Positions 32,954 to 42,125 of a stretch of DNA of 64,000 bases are shown here, piece by piece. A model generated the notes under the pieces. That model did not search any database. It saw only the letters and a list, made by a program, of their open reading frames with translations, and had not been told where the DNA came from. A program made the translations under genes and the position numbers. How positions within the stretch are numbered: position 1 is the stretch's first letter; every line of letters starts with the position of its first letter. Source of the DNA: JABDIY01 sp963751955 (GTDB taxonomy: Bacteria > Actinomycetota > Acidimicrobiia > Acidimicrobiales > SZUA-35); assembly GCA_963751955.1 (NCBI GenBank), contig CAVVWM010000012.1:1-64000 (forward strand), read 5' to 3'.

Positions 32954-33997
32954 TCAGCCGCTGCTGCGGCCTTGGGGGTCGAGCGCATCGCGCAGGCCGT
33001 CACCAATGAAGTTGACGCTCATCACGGTCAGCGAGAGCAGTAGGCCAGGCCCGGCAACAAGCCAGACGTTGAGGCTGATGCGGTCCTTGGCTTCGTTGAG
33101 CAGGCGACCCCATGTGGGCAGCTCGAGCGGGAAGCCGAGGCCGAGGAACGACACGGCCGACTCGGTGAGGATCGCAACCGCAATGCCCAGCGATGCGGCC
33201 ACGATGACAGGGCTCAGCACATTGGGAATCACATGCTGGCTGATGATTCGTCTCGGGCGGGTACCAATACTGCGGCTGGCGAGGATGAATTCCTGTTCCT
33301 TGATGGCGAGAACCTCGCCGCGTACGATGCGGGCGGTCTGCATCCAACTGGTCCCACCGATGATCAGCACCATCAGCAGGAAGATCCCCATTCCGTCACC
33401 GAGCGAATCCTGCACCGGATCGCGGAACAACACGATCACCACGAGCAGGACCGGCAACAACGGAAGCGACAGGAAGAGGTCGGTAAACCGCATCAGCGGA
33501 CCGTCCATGCGGCGGAAGAATCCTGCCGCCACTCCGACCAAGACGCCCACAAGGATCGACACGGTCATGGCTACAAAACCCACGGCCAGGGAGATACGCC
33601 CTCCGATGAGCGCCCTGGCGAAGGCGTCGCGGCCCAGGTTGTCGGTGCCCCAGATGTGGGGCCAGCCCGCATTCCGGTTGGCGTTGGCGACATCAGGGGT
33701 GGCAGTGTCGAACGTCAAGATGATTGGACCCAGGAAACACAGGAGGGTGATGATCGTGAGGGTGACGATCCCCACCAACGCACCTTTGTGCCTCCGGAAC
33801 TGACGCCAGACATCGGCCCGAAGTGAGCGAAACTCCCCGAGTTCATTTGCCGCTTCGACCGCCCCGAGATGGGCGCCCGCAATCGGTATTGCCGCCGTTA
33901 GCTCGTTGACTCCGGCGATGGGTCTGTGCGGATCCAGATGCGGATCGTGATCCGACAGTATTGACTCCTCGTCTCTACCAAAGCTGGGGAATTTCAT
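32954..33997 (-). CDS. Peptide/nickel ABC transporter permease (OppC/DppC-like)
   Basis: A 347-residue DppC/OppC-type permease. A cytoplasmic N-terminal tail of about 70 residues precedes the first helix (GALVGIVTLTIITLLCFLGP). The family mark HIWGTDNLGRDAFARALIGGRISL follows, then five further helices and the EAA loop (FILASRSIGTRPRRIISQHVIPN) that docks the ATPases. It forms the membrane channel with the DppB-like subunit encoded upstream, nine bases away. Last gene of the opp/dpp operon. Confidence 0.9.
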   Translation of the reverse strand: MKFPSFGRDEESILSDHDPHLDPHRPIAGVNELTAAIPIAGAHLGAVEAANELGEFRSLRADVWRQFRRHKGALVGIVTLTIITLLCFLGPIILTFDTATPDVANANRNAGWPHIWGTDNLGRDAFARALIGGRISLAVGFVAMTVSILVGVLVGVAAGFFRRMDGPLMRFTDLFLSLPLLPVLLVVIVLFRDPVQDSLGDGMGIFLLMVLIIGGTSWMQTARIVRGEVLAIKEQEFILASRSIGTRPRRIISQHVIPNVLSPVIVAASLGIAVAILTESAVSFLGLGFPLELPTWGRLLNEAKDRISLNVWLVAGPGLLLSLTVMSVNFIGDGLRDALDPQGRSSG

Positions 33998-34006
33998 CTT
34001 GGGCTC

Positions 34007-35026
34007 TCAGTCATAACGAATCCGCGGGTCAAGGAAGCCGTACATGAGGTCGGCGACGATGTTGAAGACGACAGTGAGGACGGCGAAGATGAAGACGAGC
34101 GCCTGAACCATTGGAATGTCGTTCTGGCCAATCGACACCAGGAGCAACTGGCCGAGCCCGTTCACCCTGAAGATGTTCTCGGTGATGATCGCTCCACCGA
34201 AGATGCCCGGTATGGAAAGTGCCAGGAGCGTGACCACGGGAATCAGGCTGTTTCGGAGTACGTGCCGCATGATGACCGGGCGCTCGGCTAGGCCCTTGGA
34301 GCGGGCCGTTCGAACATACCCTTCGTTGAGATTCTCCAGCACCGAGGCTCGGGCGAATCGTCCGAACGATGCCGCGTTGAACAGTGTGAGCACTCCTACC
34401 GGCATCAACAGCTGTTTGATCTGGAACCAAATACTGCCCCAGTCGTTCAGTTTCACTTCGTGGGTTGTCGTGTAGAAGGTGGGTAACCATCCCAACTTGA
34501 CCGAGAAGACCCAGATGAAGAGTGGGCCGATCACGAAGACCGGAACCGAGAAACCGAGCATCGTCACGAACGTGCCTACGTTGTCGAACCAGGAGTACTG
34601 CTTGTAGGCCTGCAGCGTGCCGATCGGGATTGCGATCATCACGCCGAAAATGAGGCCCAGACCCAGCACCCATGCGGTCTGAGGGAGGCGTTCGTACACC
34701 GTGTCCATGGCAGGTGATCGTGACGACCAGGAAATAATCCGATCCTGACTTTCCAAGCAGTCACCGAAGCACGTGTTGGTAGCTTGCTCGAACAGGTACA
34801 CCGGCTCGTTCAGCATCAGCTGGTTCCACTTCAGCCAGCGGCCGAAGAACGGGTCGTTGAGTCCCAGCGACTCGCGTATCTGAGCGCGGATTTCGGCTGG
34901 GACGGTGAGGGGTAGCTGCCCGGTCGGATCGCCGGGGGCAAAGTCGAGAAGGGTGAAAAGGACCAGGCTGATGATGACAAGCGTGGGTATCGCCAGCAAC
35001 ACCCTTCGGATGACGTATCGACCCAT
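34007..35026 (-). CDS. Peptide/nickel ABC transporter permease (OppB/DppB-like)
   Basis: A 339-residue DppB/OppB-type permease. MGRYVIRRVLLAIPTLVIISL is the typical first helix; APGDP and the IRESLGLNDP motif follow. The EAA loop is YVRTARSKGLAERPVIMRHVLRN, and the C-terminal helix VFIFAVLTVVFNIVADLMYGFLDPRIRYD ends with the family's DPRIRYD. It pairs with the downstream DppC-like subunit. A strong hairpin separates it from the substrate-binding protein gene. Confidence 0.92.
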   Translation of the reverse strand: MGRYVIRRVLLAIPTLVIISLVLFTLLDFAPGDPTGQLPLTVPAEIRAQIRESLGLNDPFFGRWLKWNQLMLNEPVYLFEQATNTCFGDCLESQDRIISWSSRSPAMDTVYERLPQTAWVLGLGLIFGVMIAIPIGTLQAYKQYSWFDNVGTFVTMLGFSVPVFVIGPLFIWVFSVKLGWLPTFYTTTHEVKLNDWGSIWFQIKQLLMPVGVLTLFNAASFGRFARASVLENLNEGYVRTARSKGLAERPVIMRHVLRNSLIPVVTLLALSIPGIFGGAIITENIFRVNGLGQLLLVSIGQNDIPMVQALVFIFAVLTVVFNIVADLMYGFLDPRIRYD

Positions 35027-35054
35027 TTGTACCCCTTTGCCCCTTTGAAATTAG

Positions 35055-35090
35055 CTGGTGGTGAGGGTGCAGCCGCACCCTCACCACCAG
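35055..35090 (-). terminator. Intercistronic hairpin
   Basis: A perfect 16-base inverted repeat (CTGGTGGTGAGGGTGC and its complement) around a four-base loop, in the 82-base gap between the binding-protein and permease genes. There is no T-run, so partial termination or protection of the upstream mRNA is more likely than full termination. This fits the usual excess of binding protein over permease. Confidence 0.75.
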
Positions 35091-35108
35091 AGAAACACTT
35101 ACTGGAAA

Positions 35109-36914
35109 TTACTCGCTACGGAACCAGTCCTCAACGTTCCAGTACTCGCTGTCCCAGCCGTTGAGATCGCCAACTCCCTGGATGCTGTTGGCGAAGGCCG
35201 AGGCGCTCGCACGGTAGACGAGCGGGATGATCGCCTGGGATGAAACGTAGTCGCTCATCTCGATGATCTTCTCGGCACGGGCCGGATCGTCCAGCGCCAG
35301 TGCTTTCGCCTCTTCGTGCAGAGCGTCGTACTCTGGGCTGTTGAGGCGCACAATGTTCTCGCCGCCCCAGCTGGTTGCTGACGTGGGGATCTGCGAGCTG
35401 ATGAATCCTCCCATGTATTGGACACCGTCGGGAACCGAGTTTCCGTTGGTGAACATCTGCATGGGTGTACGGGCCTTCCAGATGCAGGCGTCGCTGGCGC
35501 AAGTGCCATCGAAGAACAGACTGGCGTCTTCGTTCTTCATGTTGGCTTTCACGCCGATCTTGTCCCAGTCGGACTTGATGAGCTCTTGGTTACTCTGTCG
35601 CACCGCATTGGTGGAGGTCACAAAGTCGAACTCGAGCGGGCCGTAGCCGTCCGCTTCACGCACGCCGTCACCGTCGGTGTCGAGGTATCCCAGACCGTCG
35701 AGCAGGGCGTTGGCCCCGTCGGTGTCCTGGGTCAAGCAATAGTCAAGGTTGGAGGAGTTTTCCTTGCCGACCGGCCACATGTTGCACGTGGGCCTACCTG
35801 TCGGGCCATAACCCACGGTCACCAGCGCATCCCGATTGATCGCAATCGACAATGCTCGGTGGAGGTCGGGATTGTCGACGAACAGAGGATTGGGGGTTCC
35901 CTCCGATGGCGGATCGGCGAAGGGGTCGGTCTGGTTGAGGTGGATGTGCTCCACGTTCGATGCGAAGCCCGAAACGAGACGTCCGTTGCCGGCTGCCTCC
36001 ATCCCGGCCAGAATCTCCGGAGCAACCTGCAGGTTCCACCCGTAATCGGCTTCGCCGACCTCGAGGACCGACCGTGCGGCCGCCTCGGCGTCGCCACCAC
36101 CCTTGATGGTCACGGTGCCGAAGAACGGCTTGCCTTCAGACACGAGACGGTAGTTGGGGTTGAATACATACGTCACGGTGTCTTCGGGCCGCAGCTCGGT
36201 CACCATGTACGGACCGGTGCCGATCGGCTTGAAGTTCTGCTCGGAGCAGGATTTCGCAGCCTCGCCGATGCACTCGGCGAATTGGGCCTTCTGAATGACG
36301 GGGCTGGTGTATCCGGTGAACGGCTTGAACGGGAACGGCGCTGGTTCGTCGAATGTGATCGTCACAGTGAGCTCGTCGTCGGCGACCACACTGGTGACTC
36401 CGGTGAAGGACTCGTTCGAGCACCCTGTGGCCTCGTTCGTGCAGTACTCATAGGTGAACACCACGTCCTCGGACGTGAATGGAGTACCGTCGGACCAAAG
36501 GACGCCCTCCTGCAGCTTCCAAGTGATCTGGGTCAGATCCTCAGAGATGCCACCGTTGCCGATGGTGGGGAGTTCGGCAGCCAGCCCCAGCACGATCGAT
36601 CCGTCGGGAGCGGTTTCGGCGAGCGGCTCGAGCACGAGGGAACCCGCAAGCAGGTCCTTGGTACCACTCGACAGCAGCGAGTTGGCCTGTGAAGGTGCTT
36701 GCCACTGTAGGAGCTGAATGTCTCCGCCCTGGCCAGCTTCGACTTCAGGAGCCGGAGCTGCGGTTGTCGTGGTTTCGCCGTCGTCGTCGCTGCTCGTACC
36801 GTCATCGGTAGAAACAGAATCGTCGGAAGCCCCATCATCGGAAGCTTCGTCGGACCCGCCACAAGCGGCTGCCAACAGCGCAAGCGCTGCTAGCAACGCA
36901 ATGAGCTTCTTCAT
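35109..36914 (-). CDS. Peptide ABC transporter substrate-binding lipoprotein
   Basis: A 601-residue extracellular solute-binding protein, family 5. The lipoprotein signal peptide ends LLAAACGG (Cys18), followed by an Asp/Ser/Thr-rich linker to about residue 60. The mature protein shows QITWKLQEGVLWSDGTPFTSEDVVFTYEY, the SBP_bac_5 signature, and later HRALSIAINRDALV. These receptors deliver oligopeptides, nickel or glycosides to their permeases; the ligand is not evident. First gene after the ATPase pair in this operon, with a 195-base gap upstream that may hold its own promoter. Confidence 0.92.
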   Translation of the reverse strand: MKKLIALLAALALLAAACGGSDEASDDGASDDSVSTDDGTSSDDDGETTTTAAPAPEVEAGQGGDIQLLQWQAPSQANSLLSSGTKDLLAGSLVLEPLAETAPDGSIVLGLAAELPTIGNGGISEDLTQITWKLQEGVLWSDGTPFTSEDVVFTYEYCTNEATGCSNESFTGVTSVVADDELTVTITFDEPAPFPFKPFTGYTSPVIQKAQFAECIGEAAKSCSEQNFKPIGTGPYMVTELRPEDTVTYVFNPNYRLVSEGKPFFGTVTIKGGGDAEAAARSVLEVGEADYGWNLQVAPEILAGMEAAGNGRLVSGFASNVEHIHLNQTDPFADPPSEGTPNPLFVDNPDLHRALSIAINRDALVTVGYGPTGRPTCNMWPVGKENSSNLDYCLTQDTDGANALLDGLGYLDTDGDGVREADGYGPLEFDFVTSTNAVRQSNQELIKSDWDKIGVKANMKNEDASLFFDGTCASDACIWKARTPMQMFTNGNSVPDGVQYMGGFISSQIPTSATSWGGENIVRLNSPEYDALHEEAKALALDDPARAEKIIEMSDYVSSQAIIPLVYRASASAFANSIQGVGDLNGWDSEYWNVEDWFRSE

Positions 36915-37109
36915 ATTTTCTCTCCTCTTCGTGGTCGGCGGATGCCGACACTTAGCGATTTCGAAACTGTACCACCAGAGATACGGGCCCTCCGAAGGCG
37001 TTCAACCGCATTGTCACACTCTGTTAGCAATTGTGCACACCGGCTGTTTTGGTTCACGTGGCTCGATTCTCTGGGATCCGACACGTTCTGCAACGTTCTT
37101 GGCGCGGTC

Positions 37110-38127
37110 TCATGCGTAGTGGCATGCCACCCAGTGGCCGTTTCCGGTATTGCGCCATTCGGGAACATCCACCGAACAATTCTCCTTGGCGATCGGGCAT
37201 CGAGTGTTGAACACACAACCGGGTGGTGGATTGGCCGGGCTGGGTATGTCCCCTTCGAGAATGACCCGTACTCGGGTTGCATTCCGCTATCGGATCCGGG
37301 AGCGGTACGGCACTTTGCAGGGCCTGGGTATAGGGGTGCTTGGGATTGTCGTAGAGGTCATCGACATCAGCCAGTTCGACGATGTTTCCCAGGTACATCA
37401 CGGCCACGCGGTCAGCGATGTGACGCACCATGCTGAGGTCGTGGGAGATGAACAGGTAGGTGAGGTCGAGTTCGTCCTGCAGTTGTTTGAGGAGGTTCAC
37501 GACTTGCGCCTGGATCGACACGTCGAGTGCCGCGATGGGCTCGTCGCACACGATGAACTCGGGATTGAGGGCGATCGCTCGGGCGATGCCAATGCGTTGG
37601 CGCTGGCCGCCGGAGAACTCATGCGGATAACGGTTGGCGTGTATCGGATCGAGTCCGACCACCTTCAGCAGTTCATCGATTCGTGTTCGACGCTCCTGCT
37701 TGCTCATTTTGGAATTCTCTACCAGTGGTTCACCGATGATCGAACCGACGGTCATCCGCGGATTGAGCGACGCGTGCGGATCCTGGAAGATCATTTGCAT
37801 CTGCTTGCGCAGTTCGCGGAGGCGAGAATCGCTGACGGTTGTGAGTTCTTCGCCGTTGATCGTCATCGAACCGTCGGTTGCATGGTCGAGCTGGAGCAGT
37901 GACTCGACCGGTGGTGGACTTGCCCGAGCCACTTTCTCCCACCAGACCAAGCGTTTCACCCCGATAGATGTCGAATGTGACCCCGTCCACAGCCCGAACG
38001 GCGCCTACCTGTCGCTTGAAAACACCGCTTCATGATCGGGAAGTGCTTCTTGAGGCCCTGAACCGTGACTATCACGTCACCGCTCGTCGCTCGGCGCACT
38101 CGGCGGGTTCACTGCGGTATCAGTCAT
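37110..38127 (-). pseudogene. Peptide ABC transporter ATPase (OppF/DppF-like), multiply frameshifted
   Basis: An OppF-type ATPase that can only be read by changing frame. The ATG at 38127 overlaps the OppD stop by eight bases. Conserved sequence is recovered piecewise: VIVTVQGLKKHFPIMK, then FKRQVGAVRAVDGVTF, GLVGESGSGKSTTGR (Walker A), LLQLDHATDG, LSGGQ-type signature and Walker B in one intact central frame, then RVILEGDIPSPANPPPGC to the stop at 37110. One extra base is needed near 38082, 38027, 37903 and 37269. Removing four gives 337 codons, a normal OppF length. Either a poorly resolved consensus or a decaying gene; its intact operon partners favour the former. Confidence 0.75.
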
Positions 38128-39118
38128 TGTGGGGCTCCCCGGTTCGAAGGTCGAAGAAACATGCTGCTTTGTGACCCGGACTGATCAGCCGGAGTTCTGG
38201 AAGCTCGTTGTGGCATCTTTCGAACGCGTGCGGGCAGCGCGGGGCGAAACTACAGCTCGTGGGCTTCTTGTACATGCCAGGCGGTTGGCCTTCGATGCTG
38301 TACAGATCCTGGCCCTTCTGGTCCAGCCGTGGCACCGACTCCAGCAATCCCACCGTGTAGGGATGCTGGGGGTTGGCGTAAAGCTCCTTGACAGGGGCTT
38401 CCTCAGCGATGCGACCGCCGTACATGACCAGCACCCGATCGGCGAGGCCAGCCACGACACCGAGATCGTGGGTGATCCAGATGAGGGCGGTTCCCAGCTT
38501 GGAGCGCAGATCACGGACGATCTCGATGATCTGCGCCTGGATGGTTACGTCGAGAGCGGTTGTTGGCTCATCGGCGATGATCACCTTGGGCGAACAGGCC
38601 AGCGCCATGGCGATCATGACGCGCTGTCGCATGCCGCCGGAGAGTTGGTGCGGGTACGACTTCAATCGTTGCCCCGCATCAGGAAGGCCCACCAGTTCGA
38701 GCAGTTCCAACGCCCGGTTGTTGGCGTCGTTTTTCGAGAGGTCGGTATGAAGGTGCAGCGACTCGGTGATCTGTTTGCCGATCGTGATGACCGGGTTGAG
38801 CGAGGTCATCGGATCTTGGAAGATGAAACCGATCCGACCACCACGAACTTTGCGAAGATCATCAAGCGAGATCTGCAAGAGATCCTGGTTTTCGAAATTC
38901 ACCTCGCCGGCTACCACCTCACCGGGCGGCATCGGGATCAGCTTGAGCAGCGACATCATCGAGACGCTCTTGCCCGAGCCGCTTTCGCCGACGACGCCGA
39001 GGAACTCTCCCTCCCCTAGTTCGAATCCGACCCCGTTCACTGCATGGACAGTGCCATCCTGGGTTTTGAACTGGGTGGTGAGATCCTTGACCTCGAGAAC
39101 GGGTTCACCCGTAGCCAT
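38120..39118 (-). CDS. Peptide ABC transporter ATPase (OppD/DppD-like)
   Basis: A 332-residue ABC ATPase of the OppD type. Walker A is GVVGESGSGKSVSM, the Q-loop IGFIFQDPMTSLNP, the signature LSGGMRQRVMIAMAL, Walker B VIIADEPTTALDV, and the H-loop WITHDLGVV. The C-terminal oligopeptide-transporter domain is present, with CSFAPRCPHAFERC for an iron-sulfur or zinc-type Cys cluster seen in this family. The open frame extends to a GTG at 39175; the ATG at 39118 gives the standard N-terminus. First gene of the opp/dpp operon. Confidence 0.9.
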   Translation of the reverse strand: MATGEPVLEVKDLTTQFKTQDGTVHAVNGVGFELGEGEFLGVVGESGSGKSVSMMSLLKLIPMPPGEVVAGEVNFENQDLLQISLDDLRKVRGGRIGFIFQDPMTSLNPVITIGKQITESLHLHTDLSKNDANNRALELLELVGLPDAGQRLKSYPHQLSGGMRQRVMIAMALACSPKVIIADEPTTALDVTIQAQIIEIVRDLRSKLGTALIWITHDLGVVAGLADRVLVMYGGRIAEEAPVKELYANPQHPYTVGLLESVPRLDQKGQDLYSIEGQPPGMYKKPTSCSFAPRCPHAFERCHNELPELRLISPGHKAACFFDLRTGEPHND

Positions 39119-39255
39119 CACTGGACCCAACTCTGTATCTGACCTTCCATCATCGAGACAGTAGTCGTTCGTCACATCCTGTACCCATGAGACGAATTCT
39201 GTTCACAGTTCGGTCACATAGGAGTGAGGCTCTGTGACGTTTGAGGAGTCGGCTT

Positions 39256-40641
39256 CTAGCGGTAGCGCACACCTTGTTTGTCCAGCTCGGTGTGGAGTGC
39301 ACCCGTGGTCACTTCGTCGACCTCACTACCGCCTTTCAGCGACAGCGCCGCACCGATACCAGCGCCCTGACCAAGCACTGCGCAACAACCCATGTTCCGT
39401 GTTGCGGCGTGCGACACGCGATCGCCGCCAGAACTGCGCCCCGCGACGAGAAGGTTGCTGATGCCGGTCGGAATCAAATTTCGGTACGGCAGCTGAAAGT
39501 ATCGACCCGTTGTCGGCAGGACCAGGATCCCGTACCCATCGATGAACTCGGGAAAGATCCCGATCGAGTCCTCGAACGTGCCCTGCTCACGCACGTCGGC
39601 TTCGGTCATGTTGTAGCGAGCATCGATCTTGCGGGTGTCGCGAACTCCCAGCGTCATCCCGAAGTTCCGCAACCGCGCGTCTGCACAGCCCGGGGTGTAG
39701 GTCCGCAGCGCCTCGATCGCGTGCATCGCATGTCGACGGCCCTCGATCTCACCGCGGGTGAGATCGTCAGGGTCAGTGCCATCGAGATCTGGCAGATGGA
39801 CGACGTTCATGTATGTCATTTCTCCCGAATCGTGTACGGCACCCCATGTGCCGGCCAGCGTGCTGAGGTTGTCGGGGATCAGCCCATCGGCCACGGCGCG
39901 AGCAAAAGGCTTGTGAAGGAAGGGTGAGTACATGGCATCTTCTTTTCCATCGGTCTCGATGTCCCATTCGCCGTTGCCAGCCCAGTCGGCATAGGTCTGA
40001 GGGTCGGCTGCGACACCTTCGGCGAACTTGCGTTTGTCGACTCCCGCGATGTGAAACATCACCGAAGTGGCCATCATCAGTTCCCTGGGTGTCCGGTGGG
40101 TGTGAGCGCCCGCCCGATGAGCAATATCGGCGTCACCCGTGGCGTCGATGACCCGCTTGGCCAGGATCGCTTCCCTTCCAGCCTTGGACTCGGTGATGAT
40201 TCCGACTACTCGATCCCCTTCCATGATCGGAGCGACGAACATCCGGTGAAGCATCGGCCGAACGCCTGCTTCCTCGACCAGACCGTCGGCGACAACCTTG
40301 AATCCTTCGGCGTCGATCTCGAAGGACTCCGACTGGCTCTCCGGCGTGGCGGCACCCATTTCGTAGGCCCGATTTTCGAACTCACGTCCGATTCCGTTTG
40401 CCTCCACCGTTTTTTTGTGCCGATACCAGGCCATTCCCTCAACGCCGACGGCCGTGATGTTCCCGCCGAAACAGCCGAACCGCTCGACCAATGTGACGTC
40501 GACTCCTCCCACCCTCGCTGCGGCGAGCGCTGCGGCCAACCCGGCTGGGCCGGATCCCACGACCAGAACGTCGGTTTCGTGGATGACATCGATCTGTCGG
40601 GCAGGTTCGGTGATCGAGCGAGGTGCCGGCGTCTCGGTCAT
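39256..40641 (-). CDS. FAD-dependent oxidoreductase
   Basis: A 461-residue flavoprotein of the FAD_oxidored family. TDVLVVGSGPAGLAAALAAAR is the dinucleotide motif near residue 25, ERFGCFGGNIT follows with a family-typical Cys, and RVIDATGDADIAHRAGA is the second FAD contact. NLLVAGRSSGGDRVSHAATRNMGCCAVLGQGAG closes the FAD site. Related proteins are often annotated as thiazole-biosynthesis-like or fumarate-reductase-like, but the substrate is unknown. Its start overlaps the end of the fatty acid hydroxylase-family gene by four bases, so the two are co-translated. Confidence 0.85.
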   Translation of the reverse strand: MTETPAPRSITEPARQIDVIHETDVLVVGSGPAGLAAALAAARVGGVDVTLVERFGCFGGNITAVGVEGMAWYRHKKTVEANGIGREFENRAYEMGAATPESQSESFEIDAEGFKVVADGLVEEAGVRPMLHRMFVAPIMEGDRVVGIITESKAGREAILAKRVIDATGDADIAHRAGAHTHRTPRELMMATSVMFHIAGVDKRKFAEGVAADPQTYADWAGNGEWDIETDGKEDAMYSPFLHKPFARAVADGLIPDNLSTLAGTWGAVHDSGEMTYMNVVHLPDLDGTDPDDLTRGEIEGRRHAMHAIEALRTYTPGCADARLRNFGMTLGVRDTRKIDARYNMTEADVREQGTFEDSIGIFPEFIDGYGILVLPTTGRYFQLPYRNLIPTGISNLLVAGRSSGGDRVSHAATRNMGCCAVLGQGAGIGAALSLKGGSEVDEVTTGALHTELDKQGVRYR

Positions 40642-41600
40642 CGCGTGCGACGACGCTCTCTCATTTGTGCATGGGCCTCGGGGCTCCCGTCATGGAACGT
40701 ACCGAACCATTTGTCCAGCGGAAGAAGCAGCATTCCATAGTTGCATTCGAAGTATCGATGATGGAGGTTGTGGAAGTAGTCACCTCCGTGGAGATTCGTC
40801 GAACCAATTCTGAATCGATCGAATCCGGAGTGGGACGGCGAGGGTGAGATCATGAGGTACACCACACAAAACGTGATGATGAACGGTGATCCAGGCACGA
40901 CAAGGAACACGAGAGGCAATGAGAAATACAGAATGTGTTCGAATGGGTGCATCGAGATGCCCGACCATGGGCCGGTGTTCACGTTGCGGTGGTGAAGTGC
41001 GTGGGCCCAGCCATAGATCGGCTCGAGGTGAAGGAGTCGGTGGTTGAGGTAGAAGTGGAGCCCCTCGATCCAAAAGACCGCCACTGTCATTGCACAGATC
41101 GCCCACAACGACGACAGCCGAGCCACCGAATCGTTGGCGTAGAACCAGAACATCGATGCCTCGTAGATCGCAGCGATTCCACCACCGCTGACCAAGGTCC
41201 AGAACATGTTGTCTCTGGTCTGGTTGTTGAACAAGAACGATCGTCGGTTGGTGGCGAGCCAGTTGGGGTTGTATTTGAACTCGGTGCCCTGGGCTTTCCG
41301 AATATGAAGCCACCAGTGTTGCCCGCCGATCACGACGACCATCAATACGATGTTGCGCAGCCAAAGAACGGCCACATCATCAGGCCCGAGGTCAGCAAAC
41401 CGACCAATGGACGGGGTGAAGTAGTGGTAGCTCGCGGCTGCCAACGCAATCCATGCGAGCGACTGGGGCCACATGAACTTGGTGATGAACCAGCTGACCA
41501 TTGCGAGAGGCCGCGAGGGCGACTGAAACAACGGCGGTACGTCGAATGGTTCGGGATCGAACCCCTTCTTTCGTTCAAAGCCAACCGCTGCGGACTCCAT
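40638..41600 (-). CDS. Sterol desaturase/fatty acid hydroxylase family protein
   Basis: A 320-residue integral membrane di-iron protein. The histidine boxes are HFYLNHRLLH, HALHHRNVNTGPW with HPFEH, and HNLHHRYFE, matching the fatty acid hydroxylase superfamily. Four or more hydrophobic helices surround them, starting near LAWIALAAASYHYF. Family members hydroxylate or desaturate sterols, fatty acids or carotenoids in the membrane. Coupled to the downstream FAD oxidoreductase gene, which may process the same lipid; that is inference. Confidence 0.88.
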   Translation of the reverse strand: MESAAVGFERKKGFDPEPFDVPPLFQSPSRPLAMVSWFITKFMWPQSLAWIALAAASYHYFTPSIGRFADLGPDDVAVLWLRNIVLMVVVIGGQHWWLHIRKAQGTEFKYNPNWLATNRRSFLFNNQTRDNMFWTLVSGGGIAAIYEASMFWFYANDSVARLSSLWAICAMTVAVFWIEGLHFYLNHRLLHLEPIYGWAHALHHRNVNTGPWSGISMHPFEHILYFSLPLVFLVVPGSPFIITFCVVYLMISPSPSHSGFDRFRIGSTNLHGGDYFHNLHHRYFECNYGMLLLPLDKWFGTFHDGSPEAHAQMRERRRTR

Positions 41601-41704
41601 CGCTCAAGTGTGAGTGCTCATGCCGAATGCAACAAGCCAATCGACGAAGATCACAAAGAAGAGCACGTCGTACCATTCGGCTCGTAGGTTTGTTTTGGAA
41701 CGAG

Positions 41705-41720
41705 CTGTCGATTCCGACAG
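41705..41720. promoter_or_regulatory. Small palindrome upstream of ABM gene
   Basis: CTGTCGATTCCGACAG: six-base arms around ATTC, about 60 bases before the monooxygenase start. A possible regulator site; nothing else supports it. Confidence 0.25.
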
Positions 41721-41779
41721 GTCCGTTCGTTGTCTTAGTGACCGGCAACAACGTCGGCATCGATATGAAGGAGTCCGAG

Positions 41780-42085
41780 ATGTCCAAGGTTTCAATGACG
41801 GGAACGATCACCTGCCAGGAAGGCAAGGCCGACGAGATGGCTGAGGTGTTGGCTTCCATGGTTGAGGCGGCCCGTGAGGAGCCAGGGGTGGAGATCTACA
41901 GTTATTCCCGACACGACGACGACACGTTCTCGTTTTTTGCACTCATGGCCAGCCAGGAAGCAATGCAGGGTCACGGCCAGAGCGAGGCGATGCAGGCTGC
42001 CATGCAGAACTTCGGGCCACTGATGGCCGGGCCACCCCAGATGTCCCCCGGCACCCCCATCGCAGCCGTCGGTTTCGACGTCTAG
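41780..42085 (+). CDS. Antibiotic biosynthesis monooxygenase-like protein
   Basis: A 101-residue ABM-fold protein. The start MSKVSMTGTITCQEGKADEMAE is the typical first strand and helix, followed by REEPGVEIYSYSRHDDDTFSFFALMASQEAM, the second half of the dimeric ferredoxin-like fold. The ATG at 41780 is chosen because AAGGAG at 41768-41773 is well placed before it; the frame extends much further upstream without support. Small ABM proteins include quinol monooxygenases and uncharacterised stress proteins. Confidence 0.82.
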   Translation: MSKVSMTGTITCQEGKADEMAEVLASMVEAAREEPGVEIYSYSRHDDDTFSFFALMASQEAMQGHGQSEAMQAAMQNFGPLMAGPPQMSPGTPIAAVGFDV

Positions 42086-42125
42086 TCCACCCGCACGGCT
42101 AGTCCACCCGCATGGCCTCAGCGAC

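Noticed and set aside
32609..33803. Plus-strand frames across the repeat region into the DppC gene
   Set aside because: They are Ser/Arg/Pro-rich antisense shadows and cover a permease with clear EAA and DNLGRDAF motifs.
35418..36692. 424-codon plus-strand frame opposite the binding-protein gene
   Set aside because: The minus-strand lipoprotein has the full SBP_bac_5 signature; the plus frame is Arg/Val/Gly-rich without motifs.
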